Assembly (NCBI GenBank): GCA_030604795.1
Contig: JAUVVE010000010.1
Coordinates: forward strand, 1 to 12,917
Direction of reading: 5' to 3'
DNA from: Dehalococcoidia bacterium
Lineage (GTDB): Bacteria; Chloroflexota; Dehalococcoidia; GIF9; UBA5629
Length of the DNA stretch: 12,917 nt
This document shows, piece by piece, positions 1 through 6,206 of the stretch. Position 1 is the first letter of the stretch. Every line of letters starts with the position of its first letter. Made by a program: the position numbers and the translations under genes. Under the pieces are notes generated by a model. It was not told the DNA's origin, ran no database searches, and saw only the letters and a program-made list of their open reading frames with translations.

Positions 1-457
1 ACGGAGATTTTCACTGAGACCATGTGCGTCAGTTGAGATGCCCGAAGGGCTCATACCATCATACCGCACTCAGAGTGAAAGGGACCGCAGAGCGCAAGTA
101 TCCTCTGCACGTCCGAGTCAGAGTAGATGAAGCACCAAACCCGTTTGAAGAAAGGCTAACAGTCGATTGCCTTAGTAAACCTAATGACTGGGCAAAACAG
201 CATTGGGGCTGACAAGCAAACCAGAGGCTCGAAGTAGCATCGACATGCCCGGACTTCCGTCCATAGACTCGGGGCATACGAGGAGATAGCCGCACACCCT
301 CCAGACGTTATCCAGTGTGTCAGATCGACAGACAAGGTTGGCAAGGATTTCCAAGACCCCAGCAAAGCGTACCGCTATCCCCAATACCCACTTATGACCT
401 GCAAGAATCTAGGCAGCCATATTTGCTAAAATCTGAGTCAAAGCAAGTGTAGAGATG
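1..457. other. Gene-free stretch with RNA-like hairpins
   Basis: No open frame here resembles a known protein; the short frames are broken and compositionally random. Strong inverted repeats are visible. At 82-114, GGAC/GTCC and GCAGAG/CTCTGC form a long stem around a 10-nt loop. At 245-277, ATGCCC pairs with GGGCAT, enclosing a GGAC-TTCC-GTCC hairpin. I compared the stretch by eye with RNase P RNA, tmRNA, SRP RNA and group II intron cores and found no convincing match. It may be part of a structured RNA that begins left of the window, or decayed intergenic sequence. Confidence 0.4.
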
Positions 458-486
458 TTCTAATTACCCTGCAATGGATGTATAAT
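458..486 (+). promoter_or_regulatory. Possible promoter of the small membrane protein gene
   Basis: A perfect TATAAT at 481-486 lies 17 bp after a poor -35 (TTCTAA, 458-463). It would give a leader of about 95 nt before the start codon at 589. The -10 is good but the -35 is weak, so this is only a candidate. Confidence 0.3.
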
Positions 487-588
487 CGTGGGAAATACAA
501 GGCTTCGCCAGACAAACAGACAGTTGCAGGTACAACACGTGGGGATCCCAGCGGGGCTGCGCTGACTAATTACACTGGAGGTAATACT

Positions 589-768
589 ATGAAGGAGTTA
601 CGACCGATTATTGCACTGGCATTGAGACTTGTTGCTGTGGCCATGGCTACAGCAAGCATATTGCTCATTGCCCTCAACGTGGCGACCATCCAAGTTCACG
701 TGGTGCTTCTTGCCGTCGGGCTGTTCGCGCTATGTATCGCGTCAATCGTGTGGGAATCCAGACCATAG
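589..768 (+). CDS. Small two-helix membrane protein, unknown function
   Basis: A 59-residue protein that I do not recognise. The start was chosen at the ATG at 589 because a perfect GGAGGT (577-582) sits 6 nt before it; the same frame is open back to 478 but has no ribosome binding site there. After a short charged start (MKELRP) there are two hydrophobic stretches, about residues 7-30 and 34-54, separated by a brief turn, and the protein ends in WESRP. This predicts a hairpin membrane protein with both ends probably cytoplasmic. No metal-binding or catalytic residues stand out. It stands alone, with no co-directional neighbour within 1 kb. It could be a small stress-type membrane protein, but nothing in the sequence shows a role. 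Confidence 0.6.
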   Translation: MKELRPIIALALRLVAVAMATASILLIALNVATIQVHVVLLAVGLFALCIASIVWESRP

Positions 769-910
769 TACGGCGCTTTTGCTAACCAGCCGTGCCCTGA
801 TATCAGTGCACCTTTGCTTGCGCAGCGCGGGGCGCACCATTCACAACCTGAAGCGCCGGGCAGTCGTCGACAGCCATCTTTCCCTTGCGCCGCACTTCAG
901 TCTCTCGCAG

Positions 911-1072
911 TCAAACGTCCGCCGAGATTGCCTCTATGAAAGCCGAAACCACCCCTGGACCGAACTGGCTATTTGCATTCCGTCCAAGTTCTTCAATCGC
1001 CTCTTTCCAATGATAACATCTGGTGTTAGGGAGATCGAGTGTCTGTGCTAGACAACACGTCGCCGGTATGGC
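911..1072 (-). pseudogene. Decayed C-terminal fragment of an HD-GYP domain protein
   Basis: Reading leftward from the DUF4145 stop, the same frame encodes about 53 residues ending in a TGA at 911-913. The last part reads KEAIEELGRNANSQFGPGVV followed by SAFIEAI. This closely matches the end of HD-GYP phosphodiesterase domains, where the usual pattern is EAIEEL-RxAGTQFDPxVVxAF. The catalytic HD and GYP motifs are absent and there is no start codon or ribosome binding site, so this is a remnant of a gene whose upstream part has been lost or replaced. The intact family cleaves cyclic di-GMP; the fragment cannot. The family match rests on a short stretch. Confidence 0.4.
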
Positions 1073-1665
1073 TTAGCCTGAGCTCTGTCTGCCAAATCTT
1101 CCCCTCGTGTCTTCGAGCTGCTTATGAAACACGTAGACATAACGGAAGAGCCATCTGCAGAATTCGACGATTTCTTCCGCATCAGTCTTGTCAGCCCACC
1201 TTTTTTCCTTGGAGTCATGCGCCGCAAGGCTTTCCTCTAGTCTCGGTTCGCGAGTCCATTCCTTTCCTTTAACGCAGGTGTTATTCCATGGCTGACTTCA
1301 AGTGAATCTATTTGGTCAAATAGGCTGTCCCCTTTTGCACCCAAATCTTGCATGGCTTCTTCCAGCGCTCGTCTACACATAGCCACACAGCCGTTCCAGA
1401 TCCCCCCGTTTAGTGATTTGAGTGCCTCACCGAAAGCCATCCTGACGCCCTCTGGGAGTTCCTCATCAGGCTCACGCTCTAGTTTCGGGTATGCATCAAG
1501 AATCACATCTGTGCGCTTTTCAGATGGATACCTGTAATAGGTGGGCTTCCCGCAGTTCTGGCATATGTCTAGCTGTACCACTTCTGCTGAATCTCGGATG
1601 TGTACAGGAATACCCGGGCTAAAGTTGGACAGTCCCTTACAATGTGGACATCTTCTTAAGGGCAT
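1073..1665 (-). pseudogene. DUF4145 zinc-ribbon protein, broken by a frameshift
   Basis: Translation starts at the ATG at 1665, preceded by an AGGAG-type site. It gives a zinc-knuckle start (MPLRRCPHCKG), a second CxxC pair (CQNCGKP), and then the DUF4145 helical core with WNGCVAMCRRALEEAMQDLG and LFDQID. After GITPALKE the frame runs into a TAG at 1237-1239. The family's usual ending resumes in the frame one base back: KEWTREPRLEESLAAHD, then DAEEIVEFCRWLFRYVYVFH, with a stop at 1073-1075. One missing A in the run at about 1268-1272 explains the break. Repaired, the protein would be about 197 residues. It may be a real mutation, a sequencing or assembly error, or a natural frameshift. DUF4145 proteins have no established biochemical function, though the domain also occurs in defence-related nucleases. 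Confidence 0.7.
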
Positions 1666-1732
1666 CGCTTCCCTTCTCCTTACCTTGGCGTTGACGATAT
1701 TGTACTCCACTTGTGTTTTTTCGGCTAGGCAT
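1637..1732 (-). CDS. 31-codon small ORF overlapping the DUF4145 start
   Basis: The ATG at 1732 has an excellent site, AAAGGAGG (1739-1746), 6 nt upstream, stronger than that of the DUF4145 gene behind it. The 31-residue product is very basic and polar, starting MPSRKNTSGVQYRQRQ and ending LKKMSTL. Its stop lies 26-28 nt inside the DUF4145 reading frame, so the two overlap in different frames and may be translationally coupled. It could be a leader peptide, a small basic protein, or chance. I know of no homologue. Confidence 0.4.
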   Translation of the reverse strand: MPSRKNTSGVQYRQRQGKEKGSDALKKMSTL

Positions 1733-1794
1733 GTAGTCCCTCCTTTCGGTGAGTTCCACAACAGGCTCAGTGTTAAGCAAAAACTGAGGCAAAA

Positions 1795-1803
1795 TGCTAA
1801 AAT
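1795..1803 (+). promoter_or_regulatory. Extended -10 promoter for tRNA-Leu
   Basis: TGCTAAAAT is an extended -10 (TGn plus TAAAAT at 1798-1803) located 19 nt before the tRNA-Leu 5' end. No good -35 is visible at 16-18 bp upstream, which fits an extended -10 promoter. Confidence 0.45.
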
Positions 1804-1822
1804 ATTTGCTGGTTTCCTATCC

Positions 1823-1904
1823 GGGGAAGTGTCGGAATTGGCAGACGAGCATGATTTAGGATCATGTGCCGCGAGGCGTAGGGGTTCGAGTCCCCTCTTC
1901 CCCA
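1823..1904 (+). tRNA. tRNA-Leu (anticodon UAG)
   Basis: A complete class II cloverleaf. The acceptor stem GGGGAAG (1823-1829) pairs with CTTCCCC (1897-1903), followed by discriminator A at 1904. The anticodon arm is CATGA / TCATG around loop TTTAGGA, so the anticodon is TAG, reading CUA and probably other CUN codons. A long variable arm (TGCCGCGAGGCGT region) and a T arm with GGTTCGAGTCC complete it. The 3' CCA is not encoded, so it must be added after transcription. Confidence 0.96.
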
Positions 1905-1934
1905 TTCAGAGACAATAGAACCGCCTCCCGAGTA

Positions 1935-1955
1935 GGCCAGCTCAACGTTGAGGCC
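1935..1955. repeat. Perfect 12-bp palindrome downstream of tRNA-Leu
   Basis: CTCAACGTTGAG (1941-1952) is self-complementary and is flanked by GGCC and GGCC, extending the potential stem. There is no T tract on either strand, so it is not a standard terminator; it could be an operator or a processing hairpin. Confidence 0.4.
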
Positions 1956-1988
1956 AAATACCACAGCTTATCTGCGACTTTAGTACTA

Positions 1989-2016
1989 TTGACATTCTGT
2001 GCCGGAATGGTTTATT
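1989..2016 (+). promoter_or_regulatory. Promoter of the DUF5679 gene
   Basis: A perfect -35 TTGACA (1989-1994) is followed after 16 bp by a weaker -10 TTTATT (2011-2016). It is placed correctly for a leader of about 20 nt carrying the ribosome binding site at 2032-2038. Confidence 0.5.
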
Positions 2017-2044
2017 GTTTAGGATAAAAAAGGGAGGTGCCTAG

Positions 2045-2188
2045 ATGCCACAAGCGTACTGTATGAAGTGCCGTGCCAAGCGGGAAATGAAGGATGCCAG
2101 AAGCATAACCATGAAGAATGGTAAGCCAGCAACTCAGGGTGTATGCCCTACTTGCGGGACTAAGATGTTCCGGATAGGCAAGAGCTAA
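2045..2188 (+). CDS. DUF5679-type small zinc-ribbon protein
   Basis: A 47-residue protein too short to be caught by ordinary length cut-offs. The ATG at 2045 follows GGGAGGT (2032-2038) with 6 nt spacing. It has two CxxC knuckles, C6/C9 (AYCMKCRAKR) and C34/C37 (GVCPTCGTK), separated by a basic segment containing MKNGKPA. This arrangement matches the DUF5679 family of short zinc ribbons, which I recall mainly from Chloroflexota and Actinomycetota. The four cysteines should bind one zinc ion. The high lysine and arginine content suggests nucleic-acid contact, but no function is established. It is a single-gene unit with its own promoter and terminator and is intact. Confidence 0.85.
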   Translation: MPQAYCMKCRAKREMKDARSITMKNGKPATQGVCPTCGTKMFRIGKS

Positions 2189-2210
2189 CGCCGCCCGTGC
2201 CGCGACATGC

Positions 2211-2254
2211 AAAGGCTGAGTATACACGTGCCGTGAATACTCAGCCTTTCTCTT
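2211..2254 (+). terminator. Rho-independent terminator of the DUF5679 gene
   Basis: A perfect 13-bp stem (AAAGGCTGAGTAT at 2211-2223 with its complement at 2237-2249) lies 22 nt after the stop codon. The stem's own 3' arm ends in TTT, which runs into TCTCTT. The inner loop can form an extra CAC/GTG pair. Confidence 0.8.
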
Positions 2255-2503
2255 CCAATTGAGTGTTGCGGGCACCTGTTATATTCAGAGGCTCTACCAA
2301 GCGTGTCACCTACAGGAGTTGCCACGAGCCTGGCCGACAATAACTGACCCAGGTCACCTAAGTCTGCGCTCAGCATCTTGCCGACTGGGCTGTTACGTGC
2401 TGACTTCCGAGTCTGGACGTGCCCCCTTGCCAGGCTGTCCGGCAATCCCGACTTCTCTACACACTCCTAGGAGTCACAAAGGTTCCCCTTTGAAGTCATT
2501 CGA
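2255..2503. other. Spacer with a candidate promoter and two hairpins
   Basis: No protein-like frame is visible. An extended -10 (TGTTATATT, 2277-2285) could drive a plus-strand transcript into the riboswitch-like region that follows. ACTCCTAGGAGT (2463-2474) is a perfect palindrome. CAAAGG (2477-2482) pairs with CCTTTG (2487-2492) around a TTCC loop, just before the riboswitch-like element. Confidence 0.35.
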
Positions 2504-2625
2504 AGGTAGGTAGGTAACGCCGTCTACGGTTAAACTGGAAGAAACTTTGTGTGGCAGTCAGCCGCAAAAGACGGCAATCTGTCCAAATCGGGAAACAAGC
2601 CTGAGCCAGGAAAAAGACTCCACCC
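2504..2625 (+). ncRNA. Cobalamin-riboswitch-like RNA element
   Basis: Several blocks follow, in order, the conserved core of cobalamin riboswitches. They are GGT (2513-2515), a CCGT-CT-ACGG hairpin running into GGTTAAACTGGAA (family pattern GGNUUAAAAGGGAA), GCCGCAAAAGA (family CCGCAACUGUAA), CTGTCC-AAAT-CGGGAA, and TGAGCCAGGAAAAAGACTCC (family GAGCCAGGAGACCUGCC). The P4 region looks shortened and the final CCTGCC is altered, so it may be a divergent or decayed copy. No cobalamin gene follows in this window. The call was made by eye. Confidence 0.35.
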
Positions 2626-2663
2626 TTGGACCGCTCATTTCAGGCTGGACTACCTGGCTTTTT
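2604..2663 (+). terminator. Possible terminator overlapping the riboswitch core
   Basis: AGCCAGG (2604-2610) is complementary to CCTGGCT (2653-2659), which runs into TTTTT (2659-2663). The loop is long (42 nt). The left arm is part of the conserved riboswitch motif, so a terminator and a folded aptamer could exclude each other. It could also simply stop transcripts before the opposing tRNA-Ile. Confidence 0.35.
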
Positions 2664-2670
2664 GTCTCTG

Positions 2671-2747
2671 TGGTGGGCCATTGTGGACTCGAACCACAGA
2701 CCCCGGTCTTATCAGGACCGTGCTCTAACCAACTGAGCTAATGGCCC
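2671..2747 (-). tRNA. tRNA-Ile (anticodon GAU)
   Basis: Read on the minus strand, the acceptor stem GGGCCAT pairs with ATGGCCC, then discriminator A and an encoded CCA (2671-2673). The D arm is AGCTCAGTTGGTTAGAGC. The anticodon loop is CTGATAA, giving GAT for isoleucine codons AUU and AUC. The T arm contains GGTTCGAGTCC. Unlike the tRNA-Leu nearby, this gene encodes its own CCA. Confidence 0.96.
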
Positions 2748-2755
2748 CATGAGCA

Positions 2756-2785
2756 AGTATAGCTTTTGCCAAGAGAAAGTGTCAA
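2756..2785 (-). promoter_or_regulatory. Promoter of tRNA-Ile
   Basis: On the minus strand, a perfect TTGACA (2780-2785) and TATACT (2756-2761) are separated by 18 bp and end 8 nt before the tRNA 5' end. Both boxes and spacing fit a strong sigma70-type promoter. Confidence 0.75.
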
Positions 2786-2930
2786 GGTTGGCCAGCCTCT
2801 TTGCCAGTGTTCTGCGATTCCGGCACAATCCAAGTATTGAGGACAAACGCCATCCTGTCAAGGAGATGGCGATAGTAGGAGGGGCAGAGATGACGAGTTC
2901 GCCAACGATGACGGGCTCCCCCAATCAAGG

Positions 2931-2960
2931 ATGACATGCCAACCAGGCGGGTAGTATAAT
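2931..2960 (+). promoter_or_regulatory. Promoter of the lysA-holB-ricT operon
   Basis: ATGACA (2931-2936, five of six to the -35 consensus) and a perfect TATAAT (2955-2960) are separated by 18 bp. Transcription would begin near 2967, giving a leader of about 30 nt before lysA. Confidence 0.7.
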
Positions 2961-2995
2961 AGCCATAGGCGACTGACATCACTGGCAGCGTTCTG

Positions 2996-4321
2996 ATGAG
3001 CCAGAGCAATTCACCCAAGCTTTCCCTATTTCCCCTGACAAGTGAAGTGAATAGTCGCGGTCACCTTTGTATTGGTGGCTGTGACACCACTGCGCTGGCC
3101 GACGAATATGGCACGCCCCTCTACGTTTTCGATGAGTTTACGCTTCGCTCCAAGTGTCGAGAGTTCCAGGCTGAGTTTACCAAGCGCTATCAGGATACAC
3201 TGGTCATATACGCATCCAAGGCTTTCCTGAATCGGGCCCTGGCCCTCATCTTCAAAGAAGAAGGCCTGGGACTGGATGTCGTCTCTGGAGGTGAGCTAAA
3301 TGTAGCTCAATCGGTAGCTTTTCCACCCGACAAGGTCTATTTCCACGGCAATAACAAGAGGGTGGACGAACTAAAGCAGGCTCTAGGCTGGGGCATAGGT
3401 CGAGTTGTAGTTGACGATCTTCGCGAGTTGGACCTAATTGACACGCTGGCTGGAGAGATGGGAATCAATCAGAATATCTGGCTGCGCCTCACTCCGGGAG
3501 TTGACCCTCACACTCACCGCCACACAACCACCGGAATACTGGACAGCAAGTTTGGCTTCCCACTGACTACCGGACAGGCTGAAACGGCGGTAGCATGCGC
3601 TATGTCAGCGTCTAACCTCAGTCTCGTGGGTTTCCATTTTCACCTCGGCTCTCCAATTCCTGATACGTCTCCCTATCAACTGGCCATAGACCTGACTCTC
3701 CGTTTCGCGGGTGAAATGGAAGCCAAGCACAACCTCCATCTGGAAGAGTTCAGCCCAGGCGGAGGCTTTGCCGTCAAGTATACACTGGACCATACAACAC
3801 CAGGCACAGCTGATTATGCGGAAGCCATAGCTTCAAAGCTGACAAGTATGGTCAGCGAACTAGGGCTGGCATGCCCCACATGTGTCATAGAGCCCGGCAG
3901 GGGAATTGCAGGGCAAGCGGGAGTAGCTTTGTACACCGTTGGCGCCATAAAAGAGATACCGAGAATGCGGAAATATGTTTGTATCGACGGTGGCATGGGG
4001 GATAATGTCCGCCCAGCTCTTTACGAGGCCAAATATGAAGCCGTAGTGGCCAACAGGCTCGACGAAGAGGAAACAACCAAGGTCACCATTGCAGGTAGAT
4101 ATTGCGAGTCAGCGGATATCCTGGTCCAGGGTGTAACCGTGGCTCCGGTATCATCGGGGGACATCATCGCCATACCAGTTAGTGGTGCCTACTCCATCCC
4201 TATGGCAAGCAACTACAACATGGTTCCCAGACCCGCAATTATCATGGTCAAAGATAGCAAGGCTCGCCTCATTCGAAAGCGCGAGAGTTACCGGGACCTC
4301 ATGGCATTGGATTCAACCTGA
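2996..4321 (+). CDS. lysA: Diaminopimelate decarboxylase
   Basis: A cytoplasmic PLP enzyme that converts meso-diaminopimelate to L-lysine, the last step of the DAP pathway. The 441-residue length is normal. The PLP lysine is K75 in YASKAFLN. Other family motifs are HLGS (216-219), SPGGGF (253-258), the phosphate-binding EPGRG (299-303), CESAD (370-374), which supplies active-site residues across the dimer, and GAYS (397-400). The fold is an alanine-racemase-type barrel followed by a C-terminal beta domain. It is first in an operon, with holB starting 8 nt after its stop. The ATG at 2996 has no Shine-Dalgarno sequence, although the promoter is strong; no better in-frame start is visible. Arginine or ornithine decarboxylases of the same fold are less likely given the CESAD and EPGRG motifs. 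Confidence 0.96.
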   Translation: MSQSNSPKLSLFPLTSEVNSRGHLCIGGCDTTALADEYGTPLYVFDEFTLRSKCREFQAEFTKRYQDTLVIYASKAFLNRALALIFKEEGLGLDVVSGGELNVAQSVAFPPDKVYFHGNNKRVDELKQALGWGIGRVVVDDLRELDLIDTLAGEMGINQNIWLRLTPGVDPHTHRHTTTGILDSKFGFPLTTGQAETAVACAMSASNLSLVGFHFHLGSPIPDTSPYQLAIDLTLRFAGEMEAKHNLHLEEFSPGGGFAVKYTLDHTTPGTADYAEAIASKLTSMVSELGLACPTCVIEPGRGIAGQAGVALYTVGAIKEIPRMRKYVCIDGGMGDNVRPALYEAKYEAVVANRLDEEETTKVTIAGRYCESADILVQGVTVAPVSSGDIIAIPVSGAYSIPMASNYNMVPRPAIIMVKDSKARLIRKRESYRDLMALDST

Positions 4322-4329
4322 AGGTAGAC

Positions 4330-5373
4330 ATGTGGCAGACAATAGGTCAACCCAAAGCAGTGTCCTTGTTTAAACATAGCCTAGGGACAGGAAACTTAGC
4401 CCATGCCTACCTTTTGGTGGGACCACCCCACGTAGGTAAGACCACCCTGGCTCTCGATCTGGCGCAAGCCTTGAACTGTCAGGGGGATGAGCCACCCTGT
4501 GGCAAGTGTCAGTCTTGCCGCCGAATCGTCGAGGGCAAGCATGCCGATGTCATAATCATAGATGTGAACTCGGCCAGAGATCCGAAAGATACAAAGCCAC
4601 GAACCGAGATAAGCATAAAGGCGATTTGGAACCTTCAACGGAGCGCTAGCTTGCCACCCTATGAGGCCAAGTACAAAGTGTTCATTGTCGATGGTGCTGA
4701 GAGGCTGTCTGATGAGGCAGCGAATTGCCTGCTCAAGACCCTAGAAGAGCCACCGCCCAAGGTGATTGCGCTTCTCCTGACCGCTGAGCAGTTACGGCTT
4801 CCGCCCACGGTGGTTTCCCGTTGCCAGATGGTAGAACTCAAGCCCATGCCAAGCGCAGAAATCGAGACTATCCTCGTCGAGCATCACGGGGTCGATAGCG
4901 ATAGGGCTAAGCTTTTGGCTCGATTGTCCCGGGGGTGCCTTGGCTGGGCGCTAAGAGCCGCGGTTGACGAGAGTCATCTTGCACAGCGGACTCAAAGGTT
5001 GTCTGAGATGTTTTCCTTGGTCAATGCCAGTTGGGAAGAGCGTTTTGTCTATGCTGCTCAGCAGGGCAACGACCGGACGTCAACTGAAGAGATAATAAAC
5101 CTCTGGCTAGTTTGCTGGCGCGATGTGATGTTGACCAAGTGTGGATCAGAAGAAGCTATCACCAATGTGGACTATGGCGCGACGCTTGAGGACTGGGCAG
5201 AAACACTGACTCTGCCGGAGACAGTGGATTTCATCAACAGTCTGCAGGAATCATTAAGCCAAATCTCCCAAAATGCCAACACACGTCTAGTGCTCGAAAC
5301 TCTGATGCTTGATATGCCTAGGAAGGAGGATAAAACGGCACATGCGATATCGCCCACGCCCGTTGCTTTGTAA
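4330..5373 (+). CDS. holB: DNA polymerase III delta' subunit
   Basis: The clamp-loader stator subunit, which works with gamma/tau and delta to place the sliding clamp on DNA. At 347 residues it has normal length. The N-terminal AAA+ module shows a Walker A sequence GPPHVGKTT (31-39), a zinc site C50/C57/C60/C63, a Walker B-like strand VFIVDGAERL (117-126), LLKTLEEPP (134-142) and the SRC motif (163-165) that provides the arginine finger. The rest fits the lid and collar domains. It keeps an intact Walker A, unlike the E. coli subunit, so it could also be read as a DnaX-like protein; its length and lack of a tau-type extension favour delta'. It follows lysA by 8 nt, with a modest AAGG site, and its stop overlaps the ricT start (TAATG), implying translational coupling. 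Confidence 0.92.
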   Translation: MWQTIGQPKAVSLFKHSLGTGNLAHAYLLVGPPHVGKTTLALDLAQALNCQGDEPPCGKCQSCRRIVEGKHADVIIIDVNSARDPKDTKPRTEISIKAIWNLQRSASLPPYEAKYKVFIVDGAERLSDEAANCLLKTLEEPPPKVIALLLTAEQLRLPPTVVSRCQMVELKPMPSAEIETILVEHHGVDSDRAKLLARLSRGCLGWALRAAVDESHLAQRTQRLSEMFSLVNASWEERFVYAAQQGNDRTSTEEIINLWLVCWRDVMLTKCGSEEAITNVDYGATLEDWAETLTLPETVDFINSLQESLSQISQNANTRLVLETLMLDMPRKEDKTAHAISPTPVAL

Positions 5374-6191
5374 TGTCAAATATAGTTGGAGTTCGTTTTC
5401 AACGAGCCGGTAAGGTCTATTACTTCGACGCGGCGGACATCCCTGTGGAAGTAAATGACCATGTAGTGGTTGAGACTAGCCGAGGACAAGAGCTAGGCCA
5501 AGTAGTCATCTCTCCACAGCAGGTCTTATCTAGTGCTGTCACTGAACCGCTAAGACCCGTAGTCCGGAAAGCACAACCCGAGGACCTGGAACAAGCTGAG
5601 CACCGGCAGAAAAAGGTGCATAAAGCCCTGGCCAACTGTCAAGAATTTGTTGAAAAGCTTGAGCTTCCTATGAAGCCGATTTCAGCTCAGTACAGTCTCG
5701 ACGGCAGTCACCTTACCATCTTTTTCAGTGCTGAGAAAAGGGTTGATTTTCGCGAGCTGGTCAGGGAGTTAAGTCGCAGCCTGAAAACCCGTGTTGAACT
5801 GAGGCAAGTAGGGGCTAGAGACGAGGCCAAGCTGCTGGGTGGCTTAGGTCGATGCGGTTTCCCCTTATGCTGTACCACCTTCCTCTGCGAGTTTGTCCCA
5901 GTTTCCATTAAGATGGCCAAGGAGCAGGACATCGCGCTCAACCCGATGAAGACCTCCGGCATATGCGGTCGACTCCTTTGTTGCCTGGGATATGAGTATG
6001 ACCAGTACCGGGATATGAAGGAAAAACTGCCCCAGCCAGGTCAGGAAATATCTACACCTTTGGGGAAAGCCAAAGTAGTCAGCACTAGCACGCTAAAGGA
6101 AACCGTATCGGTAGCATTGGAAACAGGAGTTACTGTAGAACTGCCACTTGACCAGATAACCTGGCACAAGGAACCCCCACCCGACAGCTAG
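5373..6191 (+). CDS. ricT: PSP1-domain protein of the RicT/YaaT family
   Basis: A 272-residue cytoplasmic protein. In Bacillus subtilis the homologue RicT (YaaT) joins RicA and RicF in an iron-sulfur complex that helps RNase Y mature mRNAs. The diagnostic cysteine clusters are present: RCGFPLCC (160-167), C172, and ICGRLLCCLGYE (197-208), linked by the conserved stretch PVSIKMAKEQDIALNP. These seven cysteines are suited to Fe-S binding. Its ATG shares one base with the holB stop and has no ribosome binding site of its own at normal distance, so it depends on holB translation. The holB-yaaT order is also found in Firmicutes. RicA and RicF genes are not in this window, so the RNA-processing role is inferred from the family. 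Confidence 0.9.
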   Translation: MSNIVGVRFQRAGKVYYFDAADIPVEVNDHVVVETSRGQELGQVVISPQQVLSSAVTEPLRPVVRKAQPEDLEQAEHRQKKVHKALANCQEFVEKLELPMKPISAQYSLDGSHLTIFFSAEKRVDFRELVRELSRSLKTRVELRQVGARDEAKLLGGLGRCGFPLCCTTFLCEFVPVSIKMAKEQDIALNPMKTSGICGRLLCCLGYEYDQYRDMKEKLPQPGQEISTPLGKAKVVSTSTLKETVSVALETGVTVELPLDQITWHKEPPPDS

Positions 6192-6206
6192 CGCACGAGG
6201 AAACCG

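Noticed and set aside
1..36. End of a coding frame entering from the left edge
   Set aside because: Only 11 codons before a stop; too short to recognise or support.
205..300. Possible tmRNA start (GGGGCTGA) or RNase P core
   Set aside because: The matching 3' acceptor end of tmRNA and the conserved RNase P P4 sequences are not found in the expected places.
629..1051. 140-codon plus-strand frame
   Set aside because: It has no ribosome binding site, overlaps the membrane protein in another frame and runs antisense to the HD-GYP remnant; its composition is random-like.
1666..1905. N-terminal extension of the DUF4145 frame to 1905
   Set aside because: It translates the antisense strand of tRNA-Leu (GLEPLRLAAHDPKS-type peptide) and has no ribosome binding site; the ATG at 1665 fits the family.
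1541..1918. 125-codon plus-strand frame through tRNA-Leu
   Set aside because: It is antisense to the DUF4145 gene and then reads the tRNA itself (VSELADEHDLG...).
2712..2924. 70-codon minus-strand frame ending PLAQLVRARS
   Set aside because: The ending is the well-known false peptide produced by translating a tRNA gene; the frame overlaps tRNA-Ile and its promoter.
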